The notes below the pieces were generated by a model. The model saw only the letters and a list, made by a program, of their open reading frames with translations, ran no database searches and was not told where the DNA came from. Shown here piece by piece: positions 18,031 to 27,911 of a DNA stretch of 64,000 nt (the first letter of the stretch is position 1; each line of letters opens with the position of its first letter). Origin of the DNA: CBDCUE01 sp965222515 (GTDB lineage: Bacteria > Pseudomonadota > Alphaproteobacteria > Rickettsiales > JABIRX01); the NCBI GenBank assembly GCA_965222515.1, contig CBDCUE010000021.1, forward strand, positions 62,001 to 126,000, in the 5' to 3' direction. The position numbers and the translations under genes are program-made.

Positions 18031-19189
18031 TTTTTTTCATTAATTCTATAAATTCTTTAAATAAATATCTGCTATCGCTAGGACCAGGAGAGCTTTCTGG
18101 ATGATACTGCACTGAAAAAACAGGTTTGTTAGTTAATTTTATCCCCTCAATTGAATTATCAAATAAAGATTTATGAGTTATTTCAACATTATCTGGCAAA
18201 TTTTCATCTAACACACAAAAACCGTGATTTTGAGAAGTTATCTCAACCTTTTTAGTGACCAAATTCTGCACTGGGTGATTTGCCCCTCTATGACCTTGAG
18301 CCATTTTAACAGTTTTTAAGCCAAGAGCTAAAGCCAAAAGCTGATGTCCCATACAAATACCAAAAATTGGAATATTGCTAGCTAATAATTTTTGAATTAT
18401 TTTTGTGCTATATTGTGAATTTGCTTCTGGATCTGCAGGACCATTTGAAAGAAACACACCATCAGGATTTAATTTCAAAATATCTTCTGCACAAGTTCGG
18501 CAATTAACAATTGTTAAATTACAGCCATTAATTAATAAACAATTAAGAATATTGTTTTTTACCCCATAATCAACTACCACAACATTAAAAATATTTTTAA
18601 AACTTTTTGTTGGAGCCAAATATTTGTAGGATAAATTTTGCCATTTGCTATTTTCTGTAACTGATATTTGTGATGATAGTTCTACCCCCTCTAAACTAGG
18701 GATTTTTTTTACTTGCTCGGCTAATTGCTTAATATTTATTTGTTCTCCTTCTTTGGCATAAAAAATCATTGCATTTTTGGCCCCATTCTCTCTAAGAAGC
18801 AAAGTTATTTCTCTAGTATCAACAGAGCTAATTCCTGTAATATTATTTTTTTCTAACCAATAATTAAAATTATTTTCTGATCTGAAATTAGCATCAGAGC
18901 TAATTTCTTCTCTTACCACTAAACCATTTGCATATTTTTGCATTGATTCATTATCATCTTTATTAACCCCAACATTACCAATATGAGGCATAGTAAAAGT
19001 GATGATTTGACCTGTATAAGATGGATCTGTCAGAATCTCTTGATAGCCAGAAAGAGCAGTATTAAAACACAATTCCCCAAAAACCTTGCCAAAAGCACCA
19101 ATTCCCTTACCAAAAAAACATCTACCATCTGCAAACACCAATACCGCATTTAACTCTTTAGTTGCATCTATAATGGGACTAACTGGCAT
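18014..19189 (-). CDS. carA: Carbamoyl-phosphate synthase small subunit
   Basis: CarA hydrolyses glutamine and passes ammonia to CarB. The N-terminal domain (ELNAVLVFADGRCFFGKGIG, LCFNTALSGYQEILTDPSY) is followed by a class I amidotransferase domain with the nucleophile in GICMGHQLLALALG and the His/Glu pair in QYHPESSPGPSD. The start at 19189 (MPVSPIIDATKELN) is preferred over one ten codons upstream that adds only hydrophobic residues. It is intact, while its partner carB is disrupted. Confidence 0.93.
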   Translation of the reverse strand: MPVSPIIDATKELNAVLVFADGRCFFGKGIGAFGKVFGELCFNTALSGYQEILTDPSYTGQIITFTMPHIGNVGVNKDDNESMQKYANGLVVREEISSDANFRSENNFNYWLEKNNITGISSVDTREITLLLRENGAKNAMIFYAKEGEQINIKQLAEQVKKIPSLEGVELSSQISVTENSKWQNLSYKYLAPTKSFKNIFNVVVVDYGVKNNILNCLLINGCNLTIVNCRTCAEDILKLNPDGVFLSNGPADPEANSQYSTKIIQKLLASNIPIFGICMGHQLLALALGLKTVKMAQGHRGANHPVQNLVTKKVEITSQNHGFCVLDENLPDNVEITHKSLFDNSIEGIKLTNKPVFSVQYHPESSPGPSDSRYLFKEFIELMKKNAKKN

Positions 19190-19319
19190 AATAATATATA
19201 AAAAAAACAAATCCAACAAACTATAAGCACCCTTACAAATGAAGTCAATTATTTTTTATGACTAAATATGGGACTGTTTGATACCAGCCTCAAAAGTTAA
19301 GACTTCTAACTTGACCCCA

Positions 19320-19505
19320 CTATTCGAATTAAAAACTAAAAAACATAGGAAATCTCCCTTCACTTGCAGACTGTGTCGCAATAGCAAAAATAGCATTTTT
19401 TAGAAAAAAAACTCGAAAACCGTCATCCACGAAAAAGCGGGGAGCTATAACACCGAGCCTTTTGTCTGTTTTTTCCATAATTAGAATTGGCTAATCTATG
19501 GGGGG
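19320..19505. repeat. Composite intergenic repeat fragments
   Basis: The gap between carA and gloB (19190-19516) has no gene. It holds pieces shared with other gaps: GCAGACTGTGTCG (also near 11090), GCAAAAATAG, CGTCATCCACGAAAAAGCGGGGA and CCATAATTAGAATTGG (also near 46995, 50655 and 61875). Confidence 0.5.
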
Positions 19506-19516
19506 ACAATTATCTC

Positions 19517-20299
19517 CTAAAAAAAATCTTTTAGCTTTCTTATTTTGGCGAATACTTCTACTTGGTAGTGATCGTTGTTGGTGCCAATGTTTTTTCTTAA
19601 TTCTGGATTTAAAACTCTTAAAAAAGGGTTAGTTTTAAGTTCATTTTCCAAAGTTGTTGGCACTGTTGGTAAATTGTTTTTTCTTAATTCCAAAGATATT
19701 TTTTGCTTATCTTTTAAATCTTGATTGCTTGGTTCTAAGCTCAGGGCAAATTCTATATTTTTTAAAGTGTATTCGTGGGCCACAAAAATCTTGGTATTGC
19801 TTGGGAGCTTTTTTATTATCTCTAATGAATTAAACATCTGCTCTGCTGTCCCCTCAAATATTCTGCCACAACCACTAGAAAACAATGTATCTCCAACAAA
19901 AACAATGTCGTTTTCTTGATTATAATAAGCAATATGCCCTAAAGTATGCCCTACAATCAAAAAAATCTGAAAATCTAATCCCGCCAAATTAATTTTATCA
20001 TTATCTTCCACTTCAATATCAATATCTGCTATTCTATGATTATCATTTTTACAAGCCACAATTTTACAAGAATATTTTTTCTTTAATTCTTTGTTTCCTC
20101 CTATGTGATCAAAATGATGATGAGTGTTTAAAATATAATCTATTTTTTTAATATTATGCTTGATTAAATACTGATCAACTGCTGAAAAATCACTGGGATC
20201 TATGCAAATAATTTCTTCTTTTTTTGTTTTAATAACAAACACATAATTATCACTTAATGCAGGAATAATATGTATTTCTAAATCATTAATTTTTATCAT
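19517..20299 (-). CDS. gloB: Hydroxyacylglutathione hydrolase (glyoxalase II)
   Basis: GloB hydrolyses S-lactoylglutathione. The metallo-beta-lactamase motif THHHFDHIGG, the following His in VGHTLGHIAYY, FVGDTLFSSGCGR and VAHEYTLKNIEFAL give all the expected metal ligands. The 260-residue length is standard and the C-terminal HAGH domain (NPFLRV) is present. It lies 13 nt downstream of gshA, so glutathione synthesis and use are linked. Confidence 0.96.
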   Translation of the reverse strand: MIKINDLEIHIIPALSDNYVFVIKTKKEEIICIDPSDFSAVDQYLIKHNIKKIDYILNTHHHFDHIGGNKELKKKYSCKIVACKNDNHRIADIDIEVEDNDKINLAGLDFQIFLIVGHTLGHIAYYNQENDIVFVGDTLFSSGCGRIFEGTAEQMFNSLEIIKKLPSNTKIFVAHEYTLKNIEFALSLEPSNQDLKDKQKISLELRKNNLPTVPTTLENELKTNPFLRVLNPELRKNIGTNNDHYQVEVFAKIRKLKDFF

Positions 20300-20312
20300 A
20301 TATACTAAATTC

Positions 20313-21509
20313 TTAATATGTTTCTTGATTTACTGCCAGAAATGCTAATTCTGCAATTAGATTGTAAGCTGATATTTTTTCTTCTGCTATATCATCTGCA
20401 GCTAAAAAAAATGTTCCCATAGAATTTAAATTAGCTAAACTATCTTTTTCTTTATTAATTCTAGCAATATTTCCTACTGGCTTACCGTTTACTGAATAAA
20501 TAAAAAATTCTGTGGTGTGATTATCATATTTCTCAACAGTTTCAATGCCTTCTTGTACTAGAATCTGGGTGTTTTGAGTGTTGTTTTTAATAATATTCAT
20601 CTTTTTTCTGTTATCTTTATTGATATTAATAATGTCTGCAGCAGAACTTGCAGTCATTATGCCCATACCATAAGTTCCTTGATCAGCCTTAACAAAAACA
20701 TAAGGCTTGTTTTGTATTCCATATTTTTTATATTTTTCCTGTAACTTTTTTACAGTTTTTTCTACTGCAATTGCAATACATTCAAAGCCTTGTTTTTTCT
20801 TGAAATCAATATTTTGACAAAATCCTAATTCAGTGCTAATAAAGAATGGGTCAAAATCAAATTTTTTAGCAAATCTTCTAGCAATTTCATTATATAATAA
20901 AAAATGCTTATGCTTTGATCTTTGATGCCATCCCATAGACACAGGAGGAAAAACAGGCTGGTTAATATTTGCTAAAATTTCTGGATTAGCAGAGGTAAAA
21001 TCATTATTTAAAACAATAATATCTGCTATAAAATTACTATTAATCAATATTTTATTATCTTTTTTCTCTAATGGATATAAAATTATGGGATTTTCATCAG
21101 CATCTTTTAATTCTAACTTTTCTTTAATCTCATCATTTACAAATGCAATTTTTACCTGTCTACACGTTTTGATAATAATGTTTTTTAAAATATTGAGATT
21201 TTTTAAATAAAATTTATTTCTAGTGTTAAATTCTGAAATGATAATTATTTTTTGGCTATTTTTTTGTTGTTTAAAAAATAGATCAAATTGTTCTACTGCT
21301 TTTATTTGAGCATTTTTTGATAAATTATTAAATCCAGCAGGAAAAATATTAGTATCAATCGGAGTAAGTTTTTTTCCTGAATATCTAATATCAATAGAAT
21401 TATAAATAAAAGAATTTATGCAGTTTTTTCTCTCATTATCAAGCCATTCTCTTATTTGAGACGATTTGTTTTGAGTTAAATTGTGCAGAAAGGAAATAAT
21501 ATCAAACAT
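20313..21509 (-). CDS. gshA: Glutamate-cysteine ligase, GshA proteobacterial type
   Basis: The 398-residue product matches the less common GshA family (the Acidithiobacillus-type glutamate-cysteine ligase) rather than E. coli GshA: DIRYSGKKLTPIDTNIFPAGFNNL, PPVSMGWHQRSKHKHF, KPYVFVKADQGTYGMGIM and GNIARINKEKDSLANLNSMG. It should make gamma-glutamylcysteine, the first step to glutathione. It is followed by gloB. No gshB is visible in the window. The start at 21509 lies 87 nt from the divergent parE. Confidence 0.88.
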   Translation of the reverse strand: MFDIISFLHNLTQNKSSQIREWLDNERKNCINSFIYNSIDIRYSGKKLTPIDTNIFPAGFNNLSKNAQIKAVEQFDLFFKQQKNSQKIIIISEFNTRNKFYLKNLNILKNIIIKTCRQVKIAFVNDEIKEKLELKDADENPIILYPLEKKDNKILINSNFIADIIVLNNDFTSANPEILANINQPVFPPVSMGWHQRSKHKHFLLYNEIARRFAKKFDFDPFFISTELGFCQNIDFKKKQGFECIAIAVEKTVKKLQEKYKKYGIQNKPYVFVKADQGTYGMGIMTASSAADIININKDNRKKMNIIKNNTQNTQILVQEGIETVEKYDNHTTEFFIYSVNGKPVGNIARINKEKDSLANLNSMGTFFLAADDIAEEKISAYNLIAELAFLAVNQETY

Positions 21510-21596
21510 TGAAGGTTCTTTTGGCTTTTATACTTGAAAAAATTTAAAGAGTAATATAAATATATTAAGCAAGAATTACCTAAAAATCAAACATTA

Positions 21597-23567
21597 ATGA
21601 GCGATCTATTAAAAAATATAAATAAAGAACAATCAGAGGAAGAAACTTATGGAGCTCATTCAATAGAAGTTTTGGAGGGCTTAGAGCCAGTCAGAAAAAG
21701 ACCTGGAATGTATATTGGAGGCACTGATATAAATGCATTACATCATTTAATCGCAGAAGTTTTTGACAATTCTATGGATGAGGTGGTTGCTGGTTATGCA
21801 AGAAAGATAGAAGTTAATTTAATTTCTAAAAATCAAATTTCAATTACAGATAATGGTAGAGGAATACCTATTGATCCCCATCCTAAATTTCCAGATAAAT
21901 CTGCCTTAGAGATAATTTTAAACACTCTTCATTCAGGAGGAAAATTTGACGGCAAGGCATATGAGACTTCTGGAGGATTGCATGGGGTTGGTATTTCAGT
22001 AGTAAATGCTTTATCTTCACAGTTAAATGTTGAGGTAATTAAAAATGGAGAAGTTTATAACCAAGATTATTCCAGAGGAAAAACAGCTTCAAAATTAACA
22101 AAAATTTCTACTAGCAAACAAAAATCAGGCACAAAAATTACTTTTATAGCAGATGAACAAATTTTTGAAAGAATTGATTTTGATGCAGAAAAACTATATA
22201 AATTCATTAAATCTAAAGCATATTTGCATAAAGGTGTGCAAATATTTTGGCAATCATATAAAGAATTTGATAATATTCCTCAAACAGAAATAATTTGTTT
22301 TGAAAATGGAATTGTTTCTTTGTTGGATGAATTATGCAAAAATCAAGAATTAGTTATTGAAGAAAGATTTATTGGAAAAGAAAATTTTAAAAATTCCATT
22401 GGAAAAGTAGAATGGTGTATTGCATGGCCAAGTTATTTCAATGGTAATTGCAAGAGTTTTTGTAATACAGTAGCCACCCCACTTGGCGGAACTCATGAGA
22501 CAGGAATGAAAAATGCTCTTTTTAAAGCTGTCAAATCTTATGCCATTTTGCAAAACAAAAAAAATCTTAACATTATTGGAGACGACATTATGAATTCTTC
22601 AATTATGATTATTTCATCTTTTGTTAGGGAACCTCAATTTCAAGGACAAACTAAAGAAAAATTAGTATCAAAAGATGTTATCAAGAAAATAGAAGATGTG
22701 GTAAAAGATAGTTTTGAGCATTTTTTATTACAAAATGTCAAAAAAGCTAATATTTTATTAGATTTTTTCATTGCCAAAGCAACGGAGAGGTTAAGTAAGA
22801 AAAAATTTCAAGAAATAAGTAGAAAAAACATCTTATCCAAACTTCGATTGCCGGGAAAATTAACGGATTGCTCACAAGAAGATCAAGCAGGCACAGAAAT
22901 ATTTTTAGTGGAAGGAGATTCTGCAGGAGGTTCTGCCAAACAAGCCAGAAACAGAAAAACTCAAGCAATATTACCCTTAAAAGGAAAGATTTTGAATGTC
23001 GCAAGTAGCACTAGAGATAAAATTTTAGCCAATCAAGAAATAAGCGATTTGAATATAGCCCTTGGCTCTTCTATGGGTTCTAGCTTTGATCTTAGCAAAT
23101 TAAGATATGAAAAAATAATAATTATGTGTGATGCTGATGTTGATGGAGCTCATATTGCATCATTGCTAATGACCTTTTTTTTTCAAGAGATGCAAGAGTT
23201 AATTGAAAAGAAGCATTTATATTTAGCAGTTCCTCCATTATTTAGAATAACAGCAGGAAATAAGACATATTATGCAAATGATTTAGAAGAAAGAAATAAT
23301 ATTATTGCAAATTTAGAAAAAAGATATAAGAATATCGAAATAGGTAGATTTAAAGGATTAGGAGAAATGACTCCTAAGCAATTAAAAGAAACTACTATGG
23401 AACCCAATACTAGAATGCTATATCAAGTAATATTAGATGATAATAATTTTGAGATTTCTCAAGAAAAAATAGATCATCTAATGGGTAGGAAGCCTGAATT
23501 AAGATTTAAACTAATTCAAGAGCAAACTTATTTTTCTAAACAAAGATTAACAGAGGAGTTAATATGA
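21597..23567 (+). CDS. parE: DNA topoisomerase IV subunit B
   Basis: ParE with ParC decatenates chromosomes. The GHKL ATPase domain (VRKRPGMYIGGTD, DNGRGIPIDPHP, GGLHGVGISVVNALS) is followed by the transducer and the TOPRIM motif FLVEGDSAGGSAKQARNRKTQ. ASSTRDKILANQEISDLNIALG after the TOPRIM motif is typical of ParE rather than GyrB, as is the 656-residue length. The stop overlaps the next gene by 4 nt (ATGA). Confidence 0.95.
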   Translation: MSDLLKNINKEQSEEETYGAHSIEVLEGLEPVRKRPGMYIGGTDINALHHLIAEVFDNSMDEVVAGYARKIEVNLISKNQISITDNGRGIPIDPHPKFPDKSALEIILNTLHSGGKFDGKAYETSGGLHGVGISVVNALSSQLNVEVIKNGEVYNQDYSRGKTASKLTKISTSKQKSGTKITFIADEQIFERIDFDAEKLYKFIKSKAYLHKGVQIFWQSYKEFDNIPQTEIICFENGIVSLLDELCKNQELVIEERFIGKENFKNSIGKVEWCIAWPSYFNGNCKSFCNTVATPLGGTHETGMKNALFKAVKSYAILQNKKNLNIIGDDIMNSSIMIISSFVREPQFQGQTKEKLVSKDVIKKIEDVVKDSFEHFLLQNVKKANILLDFFIAKATERLSKKKFQEISRKNILSKLRLPGKLTDCSQEDQAGTEIFLVEGDSAGGSAKQARNRKTQAILPLKGKILNVASSTRDKILANQEISDLNIALGSSMGSSFDLSKLRYEKIIIMCDADVDGAHIASLLMTFFFQEMQELIEKKHLYLAVPPLFRITAGNKTYYANDLEERNNIIANLEKRYKNIEIGRFKGLGEMTPKQLKETTMEPNTRMLYQVILDDNNFEISQEKIDHLMGRKPELRFKLIQEQTYFSKQRLTEELI

Positions 23568-24889
23568 AAAAACTATTTTTTATATTGTTATTATTGATAA
23601 TAATATCTTTTCCATTTGGAATTAAATTATATAGAAATTATCTTAATAAAAAAACTATTACTGAGTTTTCTATAAATAAAGAAAAATATTTCATTCCAAT
23701 CACAAGAAATGAATGTTTTTTTGATAAAACAATCAAAGAAGAAAGAGGCTATATCTCCTTATCTCAAGAATTCTTACATTTTTTCACTGGTTCTGTGCCA
23801 AAAATAGAATATATTCAAATCATTGCAAGCTGCAAAGAGAAGAAAAAATACTTTGACGACATTATAGAATATCCTAGCAGAATGGTAATTTTAGCAAAAT
23901 ATGATTTTTCTACTTCTAGAAATTCATTACTTGGGGTAATAAATCCAATCATCTTAAATTCTCCAAAATATATTAAACAACTTAAAAAAGATGTTAGCAA
24001 CAAAACAAAAGAATTTTTGCAAGAAAAAAACTTTTCTAAATATTCTTTATCATTCAAAAAACAAAGATACATAAAAAAAGAGTTAAAAACTAGTCAAATT
24101 AACAAATTAGACAAAACAATTGTGAGAGCTGAAAAAGATGAAATTGGAGTTTATCATTTTAGCAAAGAGAAAAATGCTTTAAATCAAAACATATCTATTA
24201 CTGCAGAAACAGTTTTGAACGGCAATAATTACATATCCATAGGAGTAACTAGAACCTTTCCTTTAGAACAACAGATCTCTACTGCAGAACTAGCAGTCAT
24301 CTATAAAAAAGAAAAAGAATACATAAAATCTATTATTATTGCAAATGATAACAAGCAATATACTGAAATATCTTTTCACAAAAACAAAGTAAAAGTTCCA
24401 GATTTTCTAGGATTACTTAAATTTAAAAACAATAAAATTATAAAAAAATATAATAATGTTTTACAAAAAGATGGTATGTATGTCAAAAATATATTCATAG
24501 ACACCTACTTAAAAAAAGATAAAAAAGACAATAAAGTTCTTACTTTTAACAATGTCAAAACCAAGGGTGCAATATATATAGCACTTCCTAATGAAAAAAA
24601 ATATCAACCTATATTATTAAGCGATAAAGAATATCTTGATGATATTTATAAAAACTATAACAAAAAATATTATTTAGATAATGCTAGAAGATATAAAGAT
24701 GGTGTATTAGCTCTAAAATTTAATAATAAAAATATAATTTTATATTATTACACAATATTCAATAAAACACCTTTATTATACACTTATAATTTCATTGCAA
24801 AGAAAAATTTTGATATAGCAAAAGAGCAAAATATTATTGTTAAGAAAATTAGAAAGCATTTTGCAATGCTCAAGAAAATGAATTCTTAA
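23564..24889 (+). CDS. Hypothetical membrane-anchored protein, 441 residues
   Basis: I do not recognise a family. The N-terminus has one hydrophobic segment (residues about 4-22, LFFILLLLIIISFPFGIKLY), a signal anchor, followed by a Lys/Asn/Ile-rich region without clear motifs. Beta-strand-like stretches such as NISITAETVLNGNNYISIGVTRTF suggest an extracytoplasmic beta fold. Its ATG overlaps the parE stop, so it is translationally coupled. Codon use is like that of its neighbours. A lineage-restricted envelope protein is the most I can infer. Confidence 0.75.
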   Translation: MKKLFFILLLLIIISFPFGIKLYRNYLNKKTITEFSINKEKYFIPITRNECFFDKTIKEERGYISLSQEFLHFFTGSVPKIEYIQIIASCKEKKKYFDDIIEYPSRMVILAKYDFSTSRNSLLGVINPIILNSPKYIKQLKKDVSNKTKEFLQEKNFSKYSLSFKKQRYIKKELKTSQINKLDKTIVRAEKDEIGVYHFSKEKNALNQNISITAETVLNGNNYISIGVTRTFPLEQQISTAELAVIYKKEKEYIKSIIIANDNKQYTEISFHKNKVKVPDFLGLLKFKNNKIIKKYNNVLQKDGMYVKNIFIDTYLKKDKKDNKVLTFNNVKTKGAIYIALPNEKKYQPILLSDKEYLDDIYKNYNKKYYLDNARRYKDGVLALKFNNKNIILYYYTIFNKTPLLYTYNFIAKKNFDIAKEQNIIVKKIRKHFAMLKKMNS

Positions 24890-25032
24890 TAAAAAAAGAA
24901 TTTTTAAATAATTTTCTAAAAATTCCCGATTACCAGACTTGTCTCCACCTCATGGCCGTTAACAATTCTGAAACAAAACTCCTAGTATATATTATTAGTA
25001 AATTTGTGCATTTAACAAGAAAAACCCTCCGC

Positions 25033-25107
25033 CGTCATCCTCGCGAAAGCGGGGATCCATTGTAGCAAAGGTCTGAAAAGACTGCAATCTACCTTGGATC
25101 CCCGCTT
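25033..25107. repeat. Palindromic repeat with GCGGGGATCC arms
   Basis: AAGCGGGGATCCA near the left end and TGGATCCCCGCTT at the right end form a 13-bp inverted repeat around AAAGGTCTGAAAAGACTGCA. The inner sequence is shared with the tail of the GC-rich repeat at 11291-11433 (AAGACTGCAATCT, CCTTGGATCC). It lies in the gap between two convergent genes and could fold as a terminator for both, although it lacks a clean T run. Confidence 0.6.
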
Positions 25108-25111
25108 ACGA

Positions 25112-26059
25112 TTAAACGGCGACCAATTTTAGGAGTTTTTCTATGATGTCTTCAGCAGTAACATTGTCTATTTCTGCTTTATAGTTTAAGATGATTCTGT
25201 GTCTTAAAATATTTACAGCAATTTTTTGAATATGATCGGGGGTAACATATTCAGCATTTTCTAAATAAGCTATTGCTTTTGCAGTTATGTTAAGAGAAAT
25301 GGAGGCTCTTGGAGATGCACCATATTTAATGTATTCAGATAATGTTTTATCATATTTTTCTGCTTCTCTAGTGGCATTTACTAAGGTTACTATGTACTTT
25401 TTTAATTTCTCATCTATATAAATTTTCTTAAATTCTTCTCTTATATTAAGAATATCTTTTATTTCAATTAAAGGTTGTTTTTTTTGTTTGCCATTTTCAT
25501 TTTCTACTAAATTTAAAATTTCTAATTCTTCTTGAATGCTAGGGTAAGAAATTTTTGTGTGTAACAAAAATCTATCTAACTGTGCTTCAGGTAATGAATA
25601 TGTTCCTTCTTGCTCTACTGGATTTTGGGTTGCTATTACTAAAAATACTTCTGGCAATTTATAGGTTTTTTTTCCTACTGTTATTTGTTTTTCACCCATT
25701 GCCTCTAATAAAGCAGATTGAACTTTTGCAGGAGAACGATTTACTTCATCTGCCAAAATGATATTAGCAAATAATGGTCCTTCAGAAAATGAAAAACCAC
25801 CAGTTTTTTCAATATAAATGTCTGTGCCAACAAGATCTGATGGCAATAGATCAGGTGTGAATTGAATTCTTTTAAATTGTGATTTAATGGAATTTGCCAA
25901 TGCCTCAGCAGATCTAGTTTTTGCCAGTCCCGGCATTCCTTCAAGGAGGATATGCCCACCTGTGATTAAGGCAATGATTAAATTTTGGATTAATTCTTCT
26001 TGTCCAATAATATGTGTTTTTAAATAATTGTGGACTAGATCTAATTTTTTTTTACTCAT
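25112..26059 (-). CDS. MoxR-family AAA+ ATPase
   Basis: The 315-residue protein has Walker A GHILLEGMPGLAKTRSA (GxxGxxKT-type), Walker B ANIILADEVNRSPAK, sensor 1 FLVIATQNPVEQEGTY and the C-terminal lid with GASPRASI. MoxR ATPases usually assist maturation of von Willebrand domain proteins. Neither a DUF58 nor a VWA gene follows here, so its partner is not next to it. It overlaps comEC by 8 nt and is probably co-transcribed. Confidence 0.93.
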   Translation of the reverse strand: MSKKKLDLVHNYLKTHIIGQEELIQNLIIALITGGHILLEGMPGLAKTRSAEALANSIKSQFKRIQFTPDLLPSDLVGTDIYIEKTGGFSFSEGPLFANIILADEVNRSPAKVQSALLEAMGEKQITVGKKTYKLPEVFLVIATQNPVEQEGTYSLPEAQLDRFLLHTKISYPSIQEELEILNLVENENGKQKKQPLIEIKDILNIREEFKKIYIDEKLKKYIVTLVNATREAEKYDKTLSEYIKYGASPRASISLNITAKAIAYLENAEYVTPDHIQKIAVNILRHRIILNYKAEIDNVTAEDIIEKLLKLVAV

Positions 26060-27794
26060 AATAAATTTTACCTTTTTTTATAAAAATTTTTAATTTTTGA
26101 AATTGCCTTAAATTATGCCGTGAAATAGTTGTAGTGCTAAAGCAATTATCAAAAGTTACTCGGTTGTAAATTACTAAATCTACTTTTTTGCAAATATCTT
26201 GCAAATGAATATAAGTAATTTTTTTATTAATAAAAGATATTTTTATATTTTCTTTTTCATAGAAACAAATTTTATCTTGGCAATTAAATTTTATATTTTT
26301 TTCTTCTATTTTGCTATCTTGTAAATTAATTAATTTGGTTTCTCCAAAAAGATTTTTTATTTTTTTTCTCAAAAATTCTCTTTTTGGTTTTTTAGAGATC
26401 AAATAATTATTATTATCACTTTTAATTAGAAAAAAATTATTTTTTTCAAATAAGATAATATCAGAATCATTACTAGAAATAAACAAGCTACAGCCATATA
26501 AAATAATTGAAAGAATTATTGTTTTATAATCTTTTTTAAAACAAATTAAGCTAACTAATATAATTAATAAAGCAAATAAAGAAAATTTATTAGGTTTTAA
26601 TATTTTGATAGAATCCAAATTATATTGAGCAAAAAAACTGGCAATATCTCCTAAAAAATTTAAACAAATATCAAAAATATAAAATAAATTTATAGAAAAA
26701 AAACCATCCATTATTATTGAAAAAATACCAAGAGGCATAATTATTAAAGTCACTAAAGGAATGGCAAAAATATTAGCAAATGGACTGATAATTGATCCTG
26801 AAGAAAAATAAAAAAGACTGATGGGTAAAACAAATATAGAAATTATAGAAGAGGTAATAAATATTTTAATGGCATAGTTATAATTATGCATTTTTGGTAA
26901 ATATTTCATAGTTATAATAATGGCACAAATTGCGGTAAATGATAACTGAAAGCCTACTAAAAATAAATTATAAGGATTAATTAATAAAATTACGGCACTA
27001 GTTAAAAGAGTGATGTTTATTAAAGATGGAATGACAGCAAAAAGATAAGCAAGAGAAAAGAACATTAGAAAAATAAAAGCTCTTTGTCCAGAGATAGGAA
27101 AATCTGCCAAAAATAAAAAAAAATATGCAACTAGCAAACTGAGTAATAAAGATATTTTTCTATTATCATATTTTTCTGAAAGATTCTTGAATAAACTAAA
27201 AAACTTGTGAAATAATAGAAAAAATATTAGTGCTATACCTCCAATATGAAGACCAGAAATTGCTAAAATATGTGCGATACCTGCTTCTTGAAAATCTTTA
27301 TATATTTTTTTATCTAATTCTTTTTTGTTTCCTGTAAGCAATGAAATTGCAAGAGGACTTTTACTTTTTTCTTTGACATTTCTGATTATTTTATCTTTTA
27401 TTTTAGCAAAAATAGAGATTTTTGAAGTTTTGATAATTTTTACCTCAGTATTTTTTTTAACAGAAACATTAGCACTAACATCAGGATGTGCATAAGAAAC
27501 ATTATAATCATTAGCTGATAAAGGCTGATTTAAAGGAAAAATATAGCCACTAAATTGCAAAACATCATTTTTATGATATAAAGAGCAGAGTTTTTTACAG
27601 TAAAAAAGATATTTTTTATCAGTTTTTTGCAAAATCAATTTATTACTAAATTTTTGCACCACCTGCCATTGTTTATTTTTTTGATAAGAAAAAAAATATT
27701 GTTTTTTTGTAGGATTATTTATTTTAATAAGTAAAAAACTTATGATAAAAATATAAATAATAATGGCCAGATAGATGTTTTTATTATAAGTCAT
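26052..27794 (-). CDS. comEC: ComEC/Rec2-family DNA uptake channel protein
   Basis: The 580-residue multi-spanning membrane protein has an N-terminal helix, a soluble DUF4131-like part, and the competence domain with the signature AGIAHILAISGLHIGG followed by about nine membrane helices. The C-terminal metallo-beta-lactamase nuclease domain of Bacillus ComEC is absent. In its place is the short tail seen in alphaproteobacterial members (CQDKICFYE, then KVDLVIYNR). ComEC moves single-stranded DNA across the inner membrane in transformation; whether this cell is competent cannot be told. Confidence 0.88.
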   Translation of the reverse strand: MTYNKNIYLAIIIYIFIISFLLIKINNPTKKQYFFSYQKNKQWQVVQKFSNKLILQKTDKKYLFYCKKLCSLYHKNDVLQFSGYIFPLNQPLSANDYNVSYAHPDVSANVSVKKNTEVKIIKTSKISIFAKIKDKIIRNVKEKSKSPLAISLLTGNKKELDKKIYKDFQEAGIAHILAISGLHIGGIALIFFLLFHKFFSLFKNLSEKYDNRKISLLLSLLVAYFFLFLADFPISGQRAFIFLMFFSLAYLFAVIPSLINITLLTSAVILLINPYNLFLVGFQLSFTAICAIIITMKYLPKMHNYNYAIKIFITSSIISIFVLPISLFYFSSGSIISPFANIFAIPLVTLIIMPLGIFSIIMDGFFSINLFYIFDICLNFLGDIASFFAQYNLDSIKILKPNKFSLFALLIILVSLICFKKDYKTIILSIILYGCSLFISSNDSDIILFEKNNFFLIKSDNNNYLISKKPKREFLRKKIKNLFGETKLINLQDSKIEEKNIKFNCQDKICFYEKENIKISFINKKITYIHLQDICKKVDLVIYNRVTFDNCFSTTTISRHNLRQFQKLKIFIKKGKIYYE

Positions 27795-27851
27795 TAAAGG
27801 GGGTTATGTTAAAAAAATGACAAAGTAAGACAAGAAGTAAGCGGGTATTTA

Positions 27852-27905
27852 TACTATCTCTAGTTATTAATTTAATACTTAATCAAATAATAACTGGATA
27901 TAGTA
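27852..27905. terminator. Imperfect hairpin just 3' of RNase P RNA
   Basis: Two 18-nt arms (27852-27869 and 27888-27905), TACTAT..TAGTTATTA against TAATAACT..ATAGTA, match at 16 of 18 positions. The hairpin starts 6 nt after the mature 3' end of rnpB on the reverse strand. It lacks a strong T run, so processing or factor-assisted termination is as likely as an intrinsic terminator. Confidence 0.45.
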
Positions 27906-27911
27906 TAGAGA

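Noticed and set aside
21597..23567. Annotation as gyrB
   Set aside because: The sequence after the TOPRIM motif (SSTRDKILANQEISDL) and the length of 656 residues fit ParE better than GyrB.
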